This document shows, piece by piece, positions 26,717 to 34,504 of a stretch of DNA of 64,000 nucleotides; the first letter of the stretch is position 1; the number at the start of each line of letters is the position of its first letter. The stretch is from JANQOH01 sp965242575. Lineage in GTDB: Bacteria; Pseudomonadota; Alphaproteobacteria; UBA7887. Made by a program: the position numbers and the translations under genes. The DNA lies in contig OZ251461.1 of assembly GCA_965242575.1 (NCBI GenBank), forward strand, positions 2,108,001 through 2,172,000, read 5' to 3'. The notes below the pieces were generated by a model. That model was not told the origin of the DNA and searched no databases. It saw only the letters and a program-made list of their open reading frames with translations.

Positions 26717-26950
26717 CCCCGCCCCGGTCAGGAGTCCGCGGCGAACAGCCGGCGCAGGTTGGCGGCGTCGGCGTTGCCGCCGCTGAGGACGACCGCCGCC
26801 GTCCGCCCCGACATGCGCTCGCGCTCGGCGAGGAGGGCGGCCAGCGCCGCCGCGCCCGCGGGCTCCGCCAGGTTGTGCGTGCAGCGCAGCAGCGCGCGCT
26901 GCGCCTCCAGTATCTCGCCGTCCGTCACCGTGACGACGCGCGCGGCGCCG
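26717..26950 (-). pseudogene. 3' fragment of a threonine-dehydratase-like gene (left arm of 234-bp direct repeat)
   Basis: This stretch matches 31718-31951 with only scattered differences. It encodes the last ~74 residues of the intact gene there (RVVTVTDGEILEAQRALLRC to the terminal FAADS). Homology stops abruptly at 26950; the frame continues into unrelated sequence to a chance start at 27066. No active-site Lys is present, so this is a non-functional fragment. Confidence 0.85.
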
Positions 26951-27119
26951 TCGGCTCGATCATCCACCGCGGCGGCTTCGGCAGAACTTTCCGCCGCACT
27001 CCGGACGCGCTCCGGAAACGGGATCGCCCCGGTCGGCGAAGCCCGCCCGCCGGCCGCGCTTGACAAGCGCGCGGCGGCGGCGTTCGCTTCGCGCGGCGGC
27101 GGCGAAGGGGGCGATGCCG

Positions 27120-28187
27120 ATGGAGGGGTTCTGGCGCGGAAACCGGCGGATGGGCCTTGCGACCGCCGCCGCGGCGATCGCCCTGGCCGCGTGCTCCGAG
27201 GAGCCGGAGCAGGCGGCCGGCGCGCCCCCCGTTCGCCCGGCCAAGCTCGTCGAGGTCGCCGCCGCGGAGACCGTGCGCGCCGTCGTCCTGCCGGCGGAGA
27301 TCGAGGCGTCGGACTCCGCCGACCTCGCGTTCCAGGTGGCGGGCGTGGTGGAGTCCATCGCGGCGCGCGAGGGAGAACAGCTGGCCCAGGGGGCCGAAAT
27401 CGCGCGGCTCGACCGGCGCGAGTTGCAAATCGCGCTCGCCACCGCGCGGACCGAATACGACGCGGCGGACGCCGAATTCCAGCGTGGCGAGAGCCTCGTC
27501 GCGCAGGGCGCCATTTCGCCCGCGGCCCAGGAGCGCAGGAAGACCCAGCGCGATCTGGCGCGCTCGGCGCTGGACGCCGCGCGCAAACGGTTCGACGACG
27601 GCGTGCTGCTGGCGCCGTTCGCCGGAGTCGTCGCGGCGGTGCATACCGAGGCGTTCCAGAACGTGGCGGCGGGCGCCGCCGTGGTCACGCTGCAATCCGC
27701 CGCCGCGGTCGAGGCGGTGGTCGCCGTGCCGTCGCGTCTGGTGGCGGAGTCCGGCCGTTTCGAGCCGCTGGAGATCGCGTTGATCCTCGACGCCGCGCCC
27801 GACTCGCCCGTTCCGGCGACGTTTCGCTCCATCGCCGCGCGCGCCGACCCCGCCCGGCAGGTCTTCGACGTGCGTTTCTCGTTCACGCCGCCGGCCGGCC
27901 TCGTGACGCTGCCCGGAATGACCGGGACGCTGCGCGCGACCGCCGCGCTCCCCGGCGAAACGGGAGTCGCCGTTCCCGTCGAGGCCATCCTGGCCGAAGC
28001 GGACGCGCGGTACGTCTGGGTGGTGGACCTCGATTCGATGACCGTGGCGAAGCGCCGGGTGACGACCGGCGAGGGCGTCGGACCGGAGCTTCCCGTCGCC
28101 GATGGGCTCGAGCCGGGCGAGACCATCGTCGCGGCCGGCGTCTCCCGCCTGCACGACGGCATGCGGATTCGCCGCTACACGCCCTGA
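27120..28187 (+). CDS. RND efflux periplasmic adaptor (membrane fusion protein)
   Basis: 355 residues. The signal peptide ends in LAAC, so the protein is a lipoprotein anchored to the inner membrane. HlyD/AcrA-type domains follow: a first lipoyl half (VVESIAAREGEQLAQGAEIARLD), a helical hairpin (residues ~95-145), a second lipoyl half (APFAGVVAAVHT) and beta-barrel/proximal domains. It bridges the RND pump to an outer-membrane channel. The pump gene begins 11 bp after its stop; no outer-membrane factor is present nearby. I chose the ATG at 27120, nine bases after AAGGGG, over the ATG at 27114. A perfect TTGACA at 27060 may be its -35 box, though the matching -10 is weak. Confidence 0.88.
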   Translation: MEGFWRGNRRMGLATAAAAIALAACSEEPEQAAGAPPVRPAKLVEVAAAETVRAVVLPAEIEASDSADLAFQVAGVVESIAAREGEQLAQGAEIARLDRRELQIALATARTEYDAADAEFQRGESLVAQGAISPAAQERRKTQRDLARSALDAARKRFDDGVLLAPFAGVVAAVHTEAFQNVAAGAAVVTLQSAAAVEAVVAVPSRLVAESGRFEPLEIALILDAAPDSPVPATFRSIAARADPARQVFDVRFSFTPPAGLVTLPGMTGTLRATAALPGETGVAVPVEAILAEADARYVWVVDLDSMTVAKRRVTTGEGVGPELPVADGLEPGETIVAAGVSRLHDGMRIRRYTP

Positions 28188-28197
28188 GCCCCGACCC

Positions 28198-31100
28198 GTG
28201 AATCTCGCCGGACTCGCGATCCGCAACCGGCCGATCTGCGTCGTCGTCATCGTCGGCGTGCTCGCCGCCGGCTGGAGCGCCTACCGCAACGTCCCGCGGC
28301 TCGAAGACCCGGAATTCACCATCCGCACCGCCGTGGTGGTCACCGCCTACCCGGGCGCCACCGCGGAGGAAGTCGCCAACGAGGTCACCGAGACGCTGGA
28401 GACGGCGATCCAGGAACTACAGGAAGTCGAGAAGATATCCTCCACGTCGTCCATCGGGCTTTCACGCATAGACGTGGAGATAAAATACGCGTTCTCGCGC
28501 GACCGCGCGGCGCTCGACACGGTCTGGGGCAAGCTCCGCGACCGCGTGCGCGACGCGCAGGTCCGGCTGCCGCCGGGGGCGGCGGCCCCCGTCGTCGACG
28601 ACAGTTTCGGCGATGTCTATGGCCTCCATTACCTGATCGTCGGCGAGGGCTTTTCGCCGCGCGAGGTCCACGACTACGCCCGGGCGCTGCGCACCGACCT
28701 GCTCGCGGTCGAGGATGTGGGCAAGGTCGCCCTCCTCGGCGCGCGGGAGGAAGCCATCCATGTCGAGATTTCGCGCGGGCGCGCCGCCGCGTTCGGAATT
28801 TCGATCGATCGCGTCTATGACGACCTGGCGCGCCGGAATTCGGTGGCGCCCGCCGGCGCCGTGCGGGTCGGCGACCTCCGCGCGCCCATCGTTCCCGCCG
28901 GCGCCGTCGATTCCGTCGCCGCGCTCGAAAACATCATCGTCTCGCCCCGGGGCGCCGGGACGCTTGTCCGCCTCGGCGACATCGCCGCGGTGACGCGAGA
29001 GGACGCCGCGCCGCCGCGGATGCTGATTCGCTATGACGGACGGCCCGCCATCGCGCTGGGCGTGTCCGGCGTCACCGGCGCGAACATGGCGAAGGTGGGC
29101 GCGGCGATCGACGCCCGGCTGGCGGCCGCCCTGGGCGTCCGCCCCATCGGGATCGAGGTTCACGAATTCTACCACCAGGGCAAGGCGGTGGACGCGGCGG
29201 TCGCGAATTTCGCCCGCAACGTCGCCGCCGCGCTCGCCATCGTGCTGGCCACGCTGCTCGTCTTCATGGGCGCGCGTCCGGCGGCCGCCACCGGGGCGGC
29301 GCTGCTGCTCACCGTCGCCGCGACGCTGGCGACGATGCACGCCTTCGGCATTCCCATGCACCGCATTTCGCTCGGCGCGCTCATCATCGCGCTGGGCATG
29401 CTGGTGGACAACGCCATCGTCGTCGCCGAAAGCGTCCTGGCGGGCGTCCGGCAGGGACGGACGGTCGGCGACGCCGCGCGCGAAGCGGTGGCGCGCTCCG
29501 CGTGGCCGCTGCTGGGCGGCACCGTCATCGGGATTCTCGCGTTCGCGCCCATCGGCCTCGCGCCGGGCGCCACCGCCGAATACACCGGCGACCTGTTCCG
29601 GGTGGTGCTGATCGCGCTGCTGTTCAGCTGGTTGTTCGCGGTGACGCTCGTGCCGTTGCTCGCCGACCTGACGTTCCGCGGCGGCGCGGCGGCGCGGAGC
29701 GCCGGGGACGGCGCGCTGCTGCGCGGATACAAGGCGCTGCTGCGCAAGGCGCTGGTCTGGCGCTGGGGCGTCGCCGCCCTTGCGCTGGGCCTCTTCGCCG
29801 CCGCGGTCGCCGGCTTTTCGCACATCCGGTCCGGGTTCTTCCCCGCCTCCACCATGCCGCAGCTCGCGGTGGATTACTGGCTCCCCGAAGGGACCGACAT
29901 CGCGCGGACGCGCGACGACCTGATCGCGCTCGAACGCCGAATCGCCGGGCTCGAGGGCGTCGAGGCGGTACAGACCCTGATCGGCGCCGGCGGCTTGCGC
30001 TACTTGCTCGTTTACGTCCCGGAGGCGCCGAATTCCTCCTACGGCCAGCTGCTGATCAAGGTCGCGGATCCCGCTCTCGTGGACACGCTGATCCCGCGTA
30101 TCCAGGCGCTGATCGACACACGCTACCCGGACGCGCTGGGGCGGGTCTGGCGGTTCCGGCTCGGCCCCGGCGGCGGAGCGAAGATCGCGGCGAAATTCTC
30201 CGGCCCCGACCCCGCCGAATTGCGCCGGCTCGCCGGCGAGGCGAAGGCGATCATGGCCGCCGACGGCGGCGCGATCGCCATCGAGGACGACTGGCGCGCG
30301 CCGATCGCCGTCATCGAGCCGCGCTACGCGGAAGCCCGCGGGCAGGCGCGGGGCGTCTCCCGCGAGGACCTCGCCGGCGCGCTCGCCGCCAATTTCGACG
30401 GGCGGCGCATCGGCGTGTTTCGCGACGGCGACACCCTCATCCCCATCGTGGCGCGCGCCCCGGAGCGCGAACGCCGCGAGGCCGCCGGAATCGCGAACAT
30501 CCAGATTCCCAACCGCGCCACCGGCGGCGTGACGCCGCTCATCGACGCGGTCGAGGGCGTCGATACCGTCTGGCGCGACGGCCGCCTCAAACGCGTCGAT
30601 CGGGTCTGGACCATCGCCGCGCGCTGCGACCCGGCGCCGGATCGGACCCTGGCGGACGTCTTCGCGCGGCTGCGCCCGCGCATCGAGGCCATCGAACTGC
30701 CGGAAGGATACCGCCTGGAATGGGGCGGCGAACATGGCGACAGCTCGGAAGCCAACGAGAACCTGGCGAGCGCGCTGCCGCTGGGATTCCTCGCCATGGC
30801 GTTCGTGACGATCCTGCTGTTCAACGCGGCGCGCCAGCCCCTCGTCGTCTGGCTCGTCACGCCGCTCGCGCTGGTGGGCGTGGTCCCCGGCCTGGTGGCG
30901 ACGGACACGCCGCTGGAGTTCGTCGCGCTACTCGGCCTGCTGTCGCTCTCCGGACTGCTCATCAAGAACGCCATCGTCCTCGTCGATCGGATGGATTTCG
31001 AGATCGCCGCGGGCAAGCCGCGCTTCGACGCCATCGTCGATTCCGCCGCCGCGCGCGCCCGGCCGGTGATGCTGGGGACGCTGACCACCGTGCTCGGCGT

Positions 31101-31269
31101 GATCCCCCTGCTGTCCGACGCGTTCTTTCGCTCGCTGGCGGTGGCGCTCATGTCCGGCCTGGGCTTCGCGACGCTGCTCACCCTCGTCGTCGTTCCGGTG
31201 CTGTATGCGATCCTCTTCGGCGTGCGCCCCGCCGAGCGCGCCGCCGCCGCCGTCTCCGAAACGCCTTAG
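28198..31269 (+). CDS. RND-family efflux pump, AcrB/HAE1-like
   Basis: 1023 residues, the normal length for hydrophobic-and-amphiphile efflux pumps. The first helix (ICVVVIVGVLAAGWSAY) is followed by a large periplasmic loop beginning with the conserved AYPGATAEEV. The membrane block includes GMLVDNAIVVAES, which carries the proton-relay region, a second porter domain and a C-terminal block with SGLLIKNAIVLVDRMD. It should expel lipophilic compounds by proton exchange as a trimer with the upstream adaptor. It starts at a GTG 11 bp after the adaptor stop. The last 342 bp are overlapped by the open frame of a convergent K+ channel gene. Confidence 0.92.
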   Translation: MNLAGLAIRNRPICVVVIVGVLAAGWSAYRNVPRLEDPEFTIRTAVVVTAYPGATAEEVANEVTETLETAIQELQEVEKISSTSSIGLSRIDVEIKYAFSRDRAALDTVWGKLRDRVRDAQVRLPPGAAAPVVDDSFGDVYGLHYLIVGEGFSPREVHDYARALRTDLLAVEDVGKVALLGAREEAIHVEISRGRAAAFGISIDRVYDDLARRNSVAPAGAVRVGDLRAPIVPAGAVDSVAALENIIVSPRGAGTLVRLGDIAAVTREDAAPPRMLIRYDGRPAIALGVSGVTGANMAKVGAAIDARLAAALGVRPIGIEVHEFYHQGKAVDAAVANFARNVAAALAIVLATLLVFMGARPAAATGAALLLTVAATLATMHAFGIPMHRISLGALIIALGMLVDNAIVVAESVLAGVRQGRTVGDAAREAVARSAWPLLGGTVIGILAFAPIGLAPGATAEYTGDLFRVVLIALLFSWLFAVTLVPLLADLTFRGGAAARSAGDGALLRGYKALLRKALVWRWGVAALALGLFAAAVAGFSHIRSGFFPASTMPQLAVDYWLPEGTDIARTRDDLIALERRIAGLEGVEAVQTLIGAGGLRYLLVYVPEAPNSSYGQLLIKVADPALVDTLIPRIQALIDTRYPDALGRVWRFRLGPGGGAKIAAKFSGPDPAELRRLAGEAKAIMAADGGAIAIEDDWRAPIAVIEPRYAEARGQARGVSREDLAGALAANFDGRRIGVFRDGDTLIPIVARAPERERREAAGIANIQIPNRATGGVTPLIDAVEGVDTVWRDGRLKRVDRVWTIAARCDPAPDRTLADVFARLRPRIEAIELPEGYRLEWGGEHGDSSEANENLASALPLGFLAMAFVTILLFNAARQPLVVWLVTPLALVGVVPGLVATDTPLEFVALLGLLSLSGLLIKNAIVLVDRMDFEIAAGKPRFDAIVDSAAARARPVMLGTLTTVLGVIPLLSDAFFRSLAVALMSGLGFATLLTLVVVPVLYAILFGVRPAERAAAAVSETP

Positions 31270-31659
31270 CACGTCCAGCAGATACGCCGCGCTCACGGCG
31301 AACAGGAGCATCCCGGCCATCGCCTCGAACGTGCTCAGCACCCGCCACCGCTCGCCGAGCACGACATCGCCGTAACCGACCGTCGTCGCGGTGGCGAAGG
31401 AGAAGTACAGCGCTTCCTCCATCGTCGCGAACTCGCCGAGCGCCAGATACACCGCGGCCCAGAACCACCCTTCGACGGTGTGGATTGCGAGGATGGCCAA
31501 CGCCGCGATCCCGAGCACCGCCGTCGTTCCGCGAAGCCACCGCCCGCCGCCGCCGCGCCCGAGCCGCGCCAGCAGGGCGGAGAGCAGCGCCAGCCCGGCC
31601 ACGTGGAAGCCGACCGTCGCCAGCACGATCACAGCGCCGAACAGCAACTGTCCGATCAC
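30928..31659 (-). CDS. Two-TM potassium channel family protein with read-through tail
   Basis: The first ~145 residues form a small ion channel: two or three membrane helices and the selectivity filter TTVGYGD in FSFATATTVGYGDVVLGERW, then a last helix (FEAMAGMLLFAVSAAYLLDVL). Proteins of this kind usually end soon after that helix. Here no stop occurs and the frame continues ~95 residues, antisense to the 3' end of the RND gene, giving a polar tail with the low-complexity look of shadow translation. The natural stop may have been lost at a recombination junction. The functional part is about 31225-31659. Confidence 0.7.
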   Translation of the reverse strand: MIGQLLFGAVIVLATVGFHVAGLALLSALLARLGRGGGGRWLRGTTAVLGIAALAILAIHTVEGWFWAAVYLALGEFATMEEALYFSFATATTVGYGDVVLGERWRVLSTFEAMAGMLLFAVSAAYLLDVLRRFGDGGGGALGGAHAEEDRIQHRNDDEGEQRREAQAGHERHRQRAKERVGQQGDHAEHGGQRPQHHRPGARGGGIDDGVEARLARGDLEIHPIDEDDGVLDEQSGERQQAE

Positions 31660-31717
31660 GGGTTGCGCGCCTTTCGCGTCGTCTTCCCGGCGTTCGACGG
31701 CCGCCCCGGATCGAACG

Positions 31718-31951
31718 CCCCGCCCCGGTCAGGAGTCCGCGGCGAACAGCCGCCGCAGGTTGGCGGCGTCGGCGTTGCCGCCGCTGAGGACGACCGCCGC
31801 CATCCGCCCCGACATGCGTTCGCGCTCGGCGAGGAGGGCGGCCAGCGTCGCCGCGCCCGCGGGCTCCGCCAGGTTGTGCGTGCAGCGCAGCAGCGCGCGC
31901 TGCGCCTCCAGTATCTCGTCGTCCGTCACCGTGACGACGCGCGCTGCGCCG
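31718..31951. repeat. Right arm of 234-bp direct repeat (end of threonine-dehydratase-like gene)
   Basis: Second copy of 26717-26950, in the same orientation, exactly 5001 bp apart. Between the arms lie the RND adaptor, the RND pump and the K+ channel. Confidence 0.85.
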
Positions 31952-32691
31952 CGGTTTATCGCCGCCACGGCCTCCGGCGCCGGAGTCCGGACCGCCAGGC
32001 CGTCGGCGATGGTGTCGGCGGCGTTCGTCGATACCGGGCGCCCGGCGGCGAAAGACAGCGCGTAGCACGGCGCGCCGGCGGCCTGGACGCCGATGACGTC
32101 GGTCGCCAGACCGAGCGCGTCGCGCGCGGCGATGACGCCGCAAATCCCCGAACCGAGGCCGATGGGGACGTAGACCGCGTCGAGCGGGTCGGCGGATTCG
32201 AACAGTTCCAGCGCGTAGGAGGCGACTCCCTCCACCAGCGCGGGGTGGAGCGACGGGACCATGTGCAGCCCCCGTTCGGCGGCGAGCGCCTCGGCGCGCT
32301 CCAGCGCCGCCTGGAAGTCGCTCCCGTGCTCCACCAGTTCGGCGCCCTGGGCGGCCATCGCCGCGTTCTTTTCCGGGTTGTTGCCCTCCGGCATGACGAC
32401 GACCGCGCGCAGCCCGCGGCTCCGCGCGGCGACGGCGACCGACTGGCCGTGATTGCCGCGCGTCGCCGCGACGACGCCGGGGCAGTCGGGCGCGCGGCGC
32501 TTGAGGCGGTCCATGTAGAGCGCGCCGCCGCGCAGTTTGAACGCGCCGATCGCGGTGTGGTTCTCGTGCTTCACCCACACCCGCAGGCCGGCGCGGCGGG
32601 CGAGGAGCGGCCAGGCGTATTGCGGCGTCGGCGGGACGCTGCGGCGCACGATCTCCGCCGCCGCGCGCAGCGTGTCGAGGTCGAAATTCAT
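31729..32691 (-). CDS. Threonine dehydratase-like PLP enzyme
   Basis: 320 residues of fold-type II PLP enzyme. The cofactor Lys lies in IGAFKLRGGALY (about residue 53), with the substrate loop TRGNHGQSVA (about 90) and the phosphate-binding Gly loop PIGLGSGICG (about 185). The C-terminal SGGNADA is typical of threonine/serine dehydratases and hydroxyaspartate ammonia-lyases. It has no ACT regulatory domain, so it is a catabolic or racemase-like form rather than the biosynthetic IlvA. Its last 74 codons are duplicated 5 kb to the left as a fragment. Confidence 0.88.
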   Translation of the reverse strand: MNFDLDTLRAAAEIVRRSVPPTPQYAWPLLARRAGLRVWVKHENHTAIGAFKLRGGALYMDRLKRRAPDCPGVVAATRGNHGQSVAVAARSRGLRAVVVMPEGNNPEKNAAMAAQGAELVEHGSDFQAALERAEALAAERGLHMVPSLHPALVEGVASYALELFESADPLDAVYVPIGLGSGICGVIAARDALGLATDVIGVQAAGAPCYALSFAAGRPVSTNAADTIADGLAVRTPAPEAVAAINRGAARVVTVTDDEILEAQRALLRCTHNLAEPAGAATLAALLAERERMSGRMAAVVLSGGNADAANLRRLFAADS

Positions 32692-32782
32692 GGCGCTCCG
32701 TCCGGCGGCCCCTGGTTCCGCGCCGTTATATCCCGTCTTGGGGTAAGATGGGCGGCGGCGCGGCGCGAAACGGGAGGCGGGC

Positions 32783-33658
32783 ATGGCGTTCGAGGGGTTC
32801 GAGAGGCGGCGCGTGGCCGCCGCGGAATGCGAGATCGACCTTGTCGTCGGCGGCGCCGGCCCGCCGCTGCTGCTGCTTCACGGCTACCCGCAAACCCGCG
32901 TCATGTGGCGCAAGGTCGCGCCCCGGCTCGCCGAGCGGTTCACCGTGGTGGCGAGCGACCTGCGCGGATACGGCGACAGCGGCGACGCGCCCGACGGCGA
33001 GAACCACGAGGGCCATTGCAAGCGCGCCGCCGCCCGCGACCAGGTCGAGACGATGGCGGCGCTCGGTTTCCGGCGCTTTTCGGTCGCCGGGCACGACCGG
33101 GGCGGGCGGGTCGCCCACCGCCTCGCCCTCGACTGGCCGGACCGGGTGGAGAAACTCGCCGTGCTCGACATCGTTCCCACCCGCGACGTGTTCGCCGCGG
33201 CCGGCAAGGCGCTGGCCACCGCCTATTACCACTGGTTCTTCCTGGCCCAGCCGGCGCCGCTGCCGGAGCGGATGATCGGCGCCGACCCGGAGTTCTACCT
33301 GCGGTCGATGGTCGGCAAATGGGGGGCGGCGGCCGAGGCTTTCGAGGACGAGGCGATGGAGGAGTACATCCGCTGTTTCTCGCGGCCCGAGGTCGTCCAC
33401 GCCACGACCGAGGACTACCGCGCCGGCGCGACCATCGACCTGGAGCACGACGAGGCCGACATCGACCGCAGGATCGCCTGCCCGGTGCTGGCCCTGTGGG
33501 GCGCGAAGGGGGTCATGGAGGCGCTGTTCGACGTGCTCGCCCGCTGGCGCGAGCGCGCGGACGACGTGCGCGGCCGCGCGCTGCCCTGCGGGCACTTCCT
33601 CCCCGAGGAGGCGCCGGACGAGACGGCGGCGGCCCTCCTGGACTTCTTCGCGGGTTAG
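32783..33658 (+). CDS. Fluoroacetate dehalogenase-like hydrolase
   Basis: 291 residues of alpha/beta-hydrolase fold with the active-site set of haloacetate/fluoroacetate dehalogenases (EC 3.8.1.3): nucleophile Asp105 and Arg106/Arg109 in GHDRGGRVAHR, acid Asp129 in LDIVPT, the halide pocket His150-Trp151 in YYHWFF plus Tyr212 in DYRAG, and base His271 in GHFLPEEAP. The spacing of the first six matches the Rhodopseudomonas palustris enzyme (Asp110, Arg111, Arg114, Asp134, His155, Trp156) with a constant shift of five. It should hydrolyse 2-haloacetates to glycolate. It stands alone, 9 bp before the DUF502 gene, with no transporter or glycolate gene nearby. Confidence 0.85.
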   Translation: MAFEGFERRRVAAAECEIDLVVGGAGPPLLLLHGYPQTRVMWRKVAPRLAERFTVVASDLRGYGDSGDAPDGENHEGHCKRAAARDQVETMAALGFRRFSVAGHDRGGRVAHRLALDWPDRVEKLAVLDIVPTRDVFAAAGKALATAYYHWFFLAQPAPLPERMIGADPEFYLRSMVGKWGAAAEAFEDEAMEEYIRCFSRPEVVHATTEDYRAGATIDLEHDEADIDRRIACPVLALWGAKGVMEALFDVLARWRERADDVRGRALPCGHFLPEEAPDETAAALLDFFAG

Positions 33659-33667
33659 GCCCGGCCG

Positions 33668-34504
33668 ATGCCCCGCGACGACGACGCGCCGCCGGCGGAC
33701 GCGCCCGCCCCGCCGGTCCGGCGGGGGCTGTTCGGCCGCCTGCGCAACTACTTCCTCACCGGGCTGATCGTCACCGCGCCGCTCGGGATCACCATCTGGA
33801 TACTGCTCGGCGTCGTCGAACTGATCGACGACAGCGTGGCGCCGCTGCTGCCGCCGGCCTACACGCCGCAATTCTACGTCGAGAAGTATCTCGGCGTGGA
33901 GGCCCACATTCCGGGCGTCGGGCTGGTGGCGGTGCTGGTGGGGCTGACGGCCATCGGCCTGCTGACCGCCAATTTCGTCGGCCGGATGGTGGTGCGCACC
34001 GGCGAGAGCCTGCTGGGGCGCATCCCCGTGGTGCGCAGCGTCTATGGCGCGCTGAAGCAGATTTTCCAGACCGTGCTGGAGAACTCGTCGCGGTCGTTCC
34101 GCGAGGTGGTGCTGGTCGAATATCCGCGCCGCGGCATCTGGGCCATCGGCTTCATCACCAGCGCCACCGAAGGCGAGGTCCAGACGACCATCGCCGACGA
34201 GGTGGTCAACGTGTTCCTGCCGACGACGCCGAACCCCACCTCGGGCTTTCTGCTCTTCGTCCCGCGCGCGCATCTGGTGACGCTCGACATGACGGTGGAG
34301 GAGGGGATCAAGATGGTGGTGTCGGCGGGGATCGTCACCCCGCCCGACGCGCGCCCGGAGGCGCGGCGGCGCGCGCGCGTCTCCAGCGCCGGCGCGCTCG
34401 GGCGCGAGGCGGCGGACACCGCCGAACCCATGCCGCGCACGGTCAGCCGGAGCGCAGGAACCCCACCGCCAGATCCCGCTCGAACAGGTAGAGAAGAACC
34501 CTGA
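33668..34504 (+). CDS. DUF502 family membrane protein
   Basis: 278 residues with two membrane helices: YFLTGLIVTAPLGITIWILLGVVELI near residue 27 and GLVAVLVGLTAIGLLTANFVG near 84. The family-typical IPVVRSVYGALKQIFQTV and FLPTTPNPTSGFLLFVP follow. The C-terminal ~50 residues are a Pro/Arg/Ala-rich tail. The function of DUF502 is not established. It is commonly encoded beside recG in alphaproteobacteria, as here, where its last 62 bp overlap the end of the convergent recG gene. Confidence 0.85.
   Translation: MPRDDDAPPADAPAPPVRRGLFGRLRNYFLTGLIVTAPLGITIWILLGVVELIDDSVAPLLPPAYTPQFYVEKYLGVEAHIPGVGLVAVLVGLTAIGLLTANFVGRMVVRTGESLLGRIPVVRSVYGALKQIFQTVLENSSRSFREVVLVEYPRRGIWAIGFITSATEGEVQTTIADEVVNVFLPTTPNPTSGFLLFVPRAHLVTLDMTVEEGIKMVVSAGIVTPPDARPEARRRARVSSAGALGREAADTAEPMPRTVSRSAGTPPPDPARTGREEP

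Noticed and set aside
26728..27066. A 112-residue protein on the minus strand
   Set aside because: Only the last 74 residues are meaningful and they are a copied tail of the threonine-dehydratase-like gene; the first ~38 residues are unrelated sequence past the repeat boundary.
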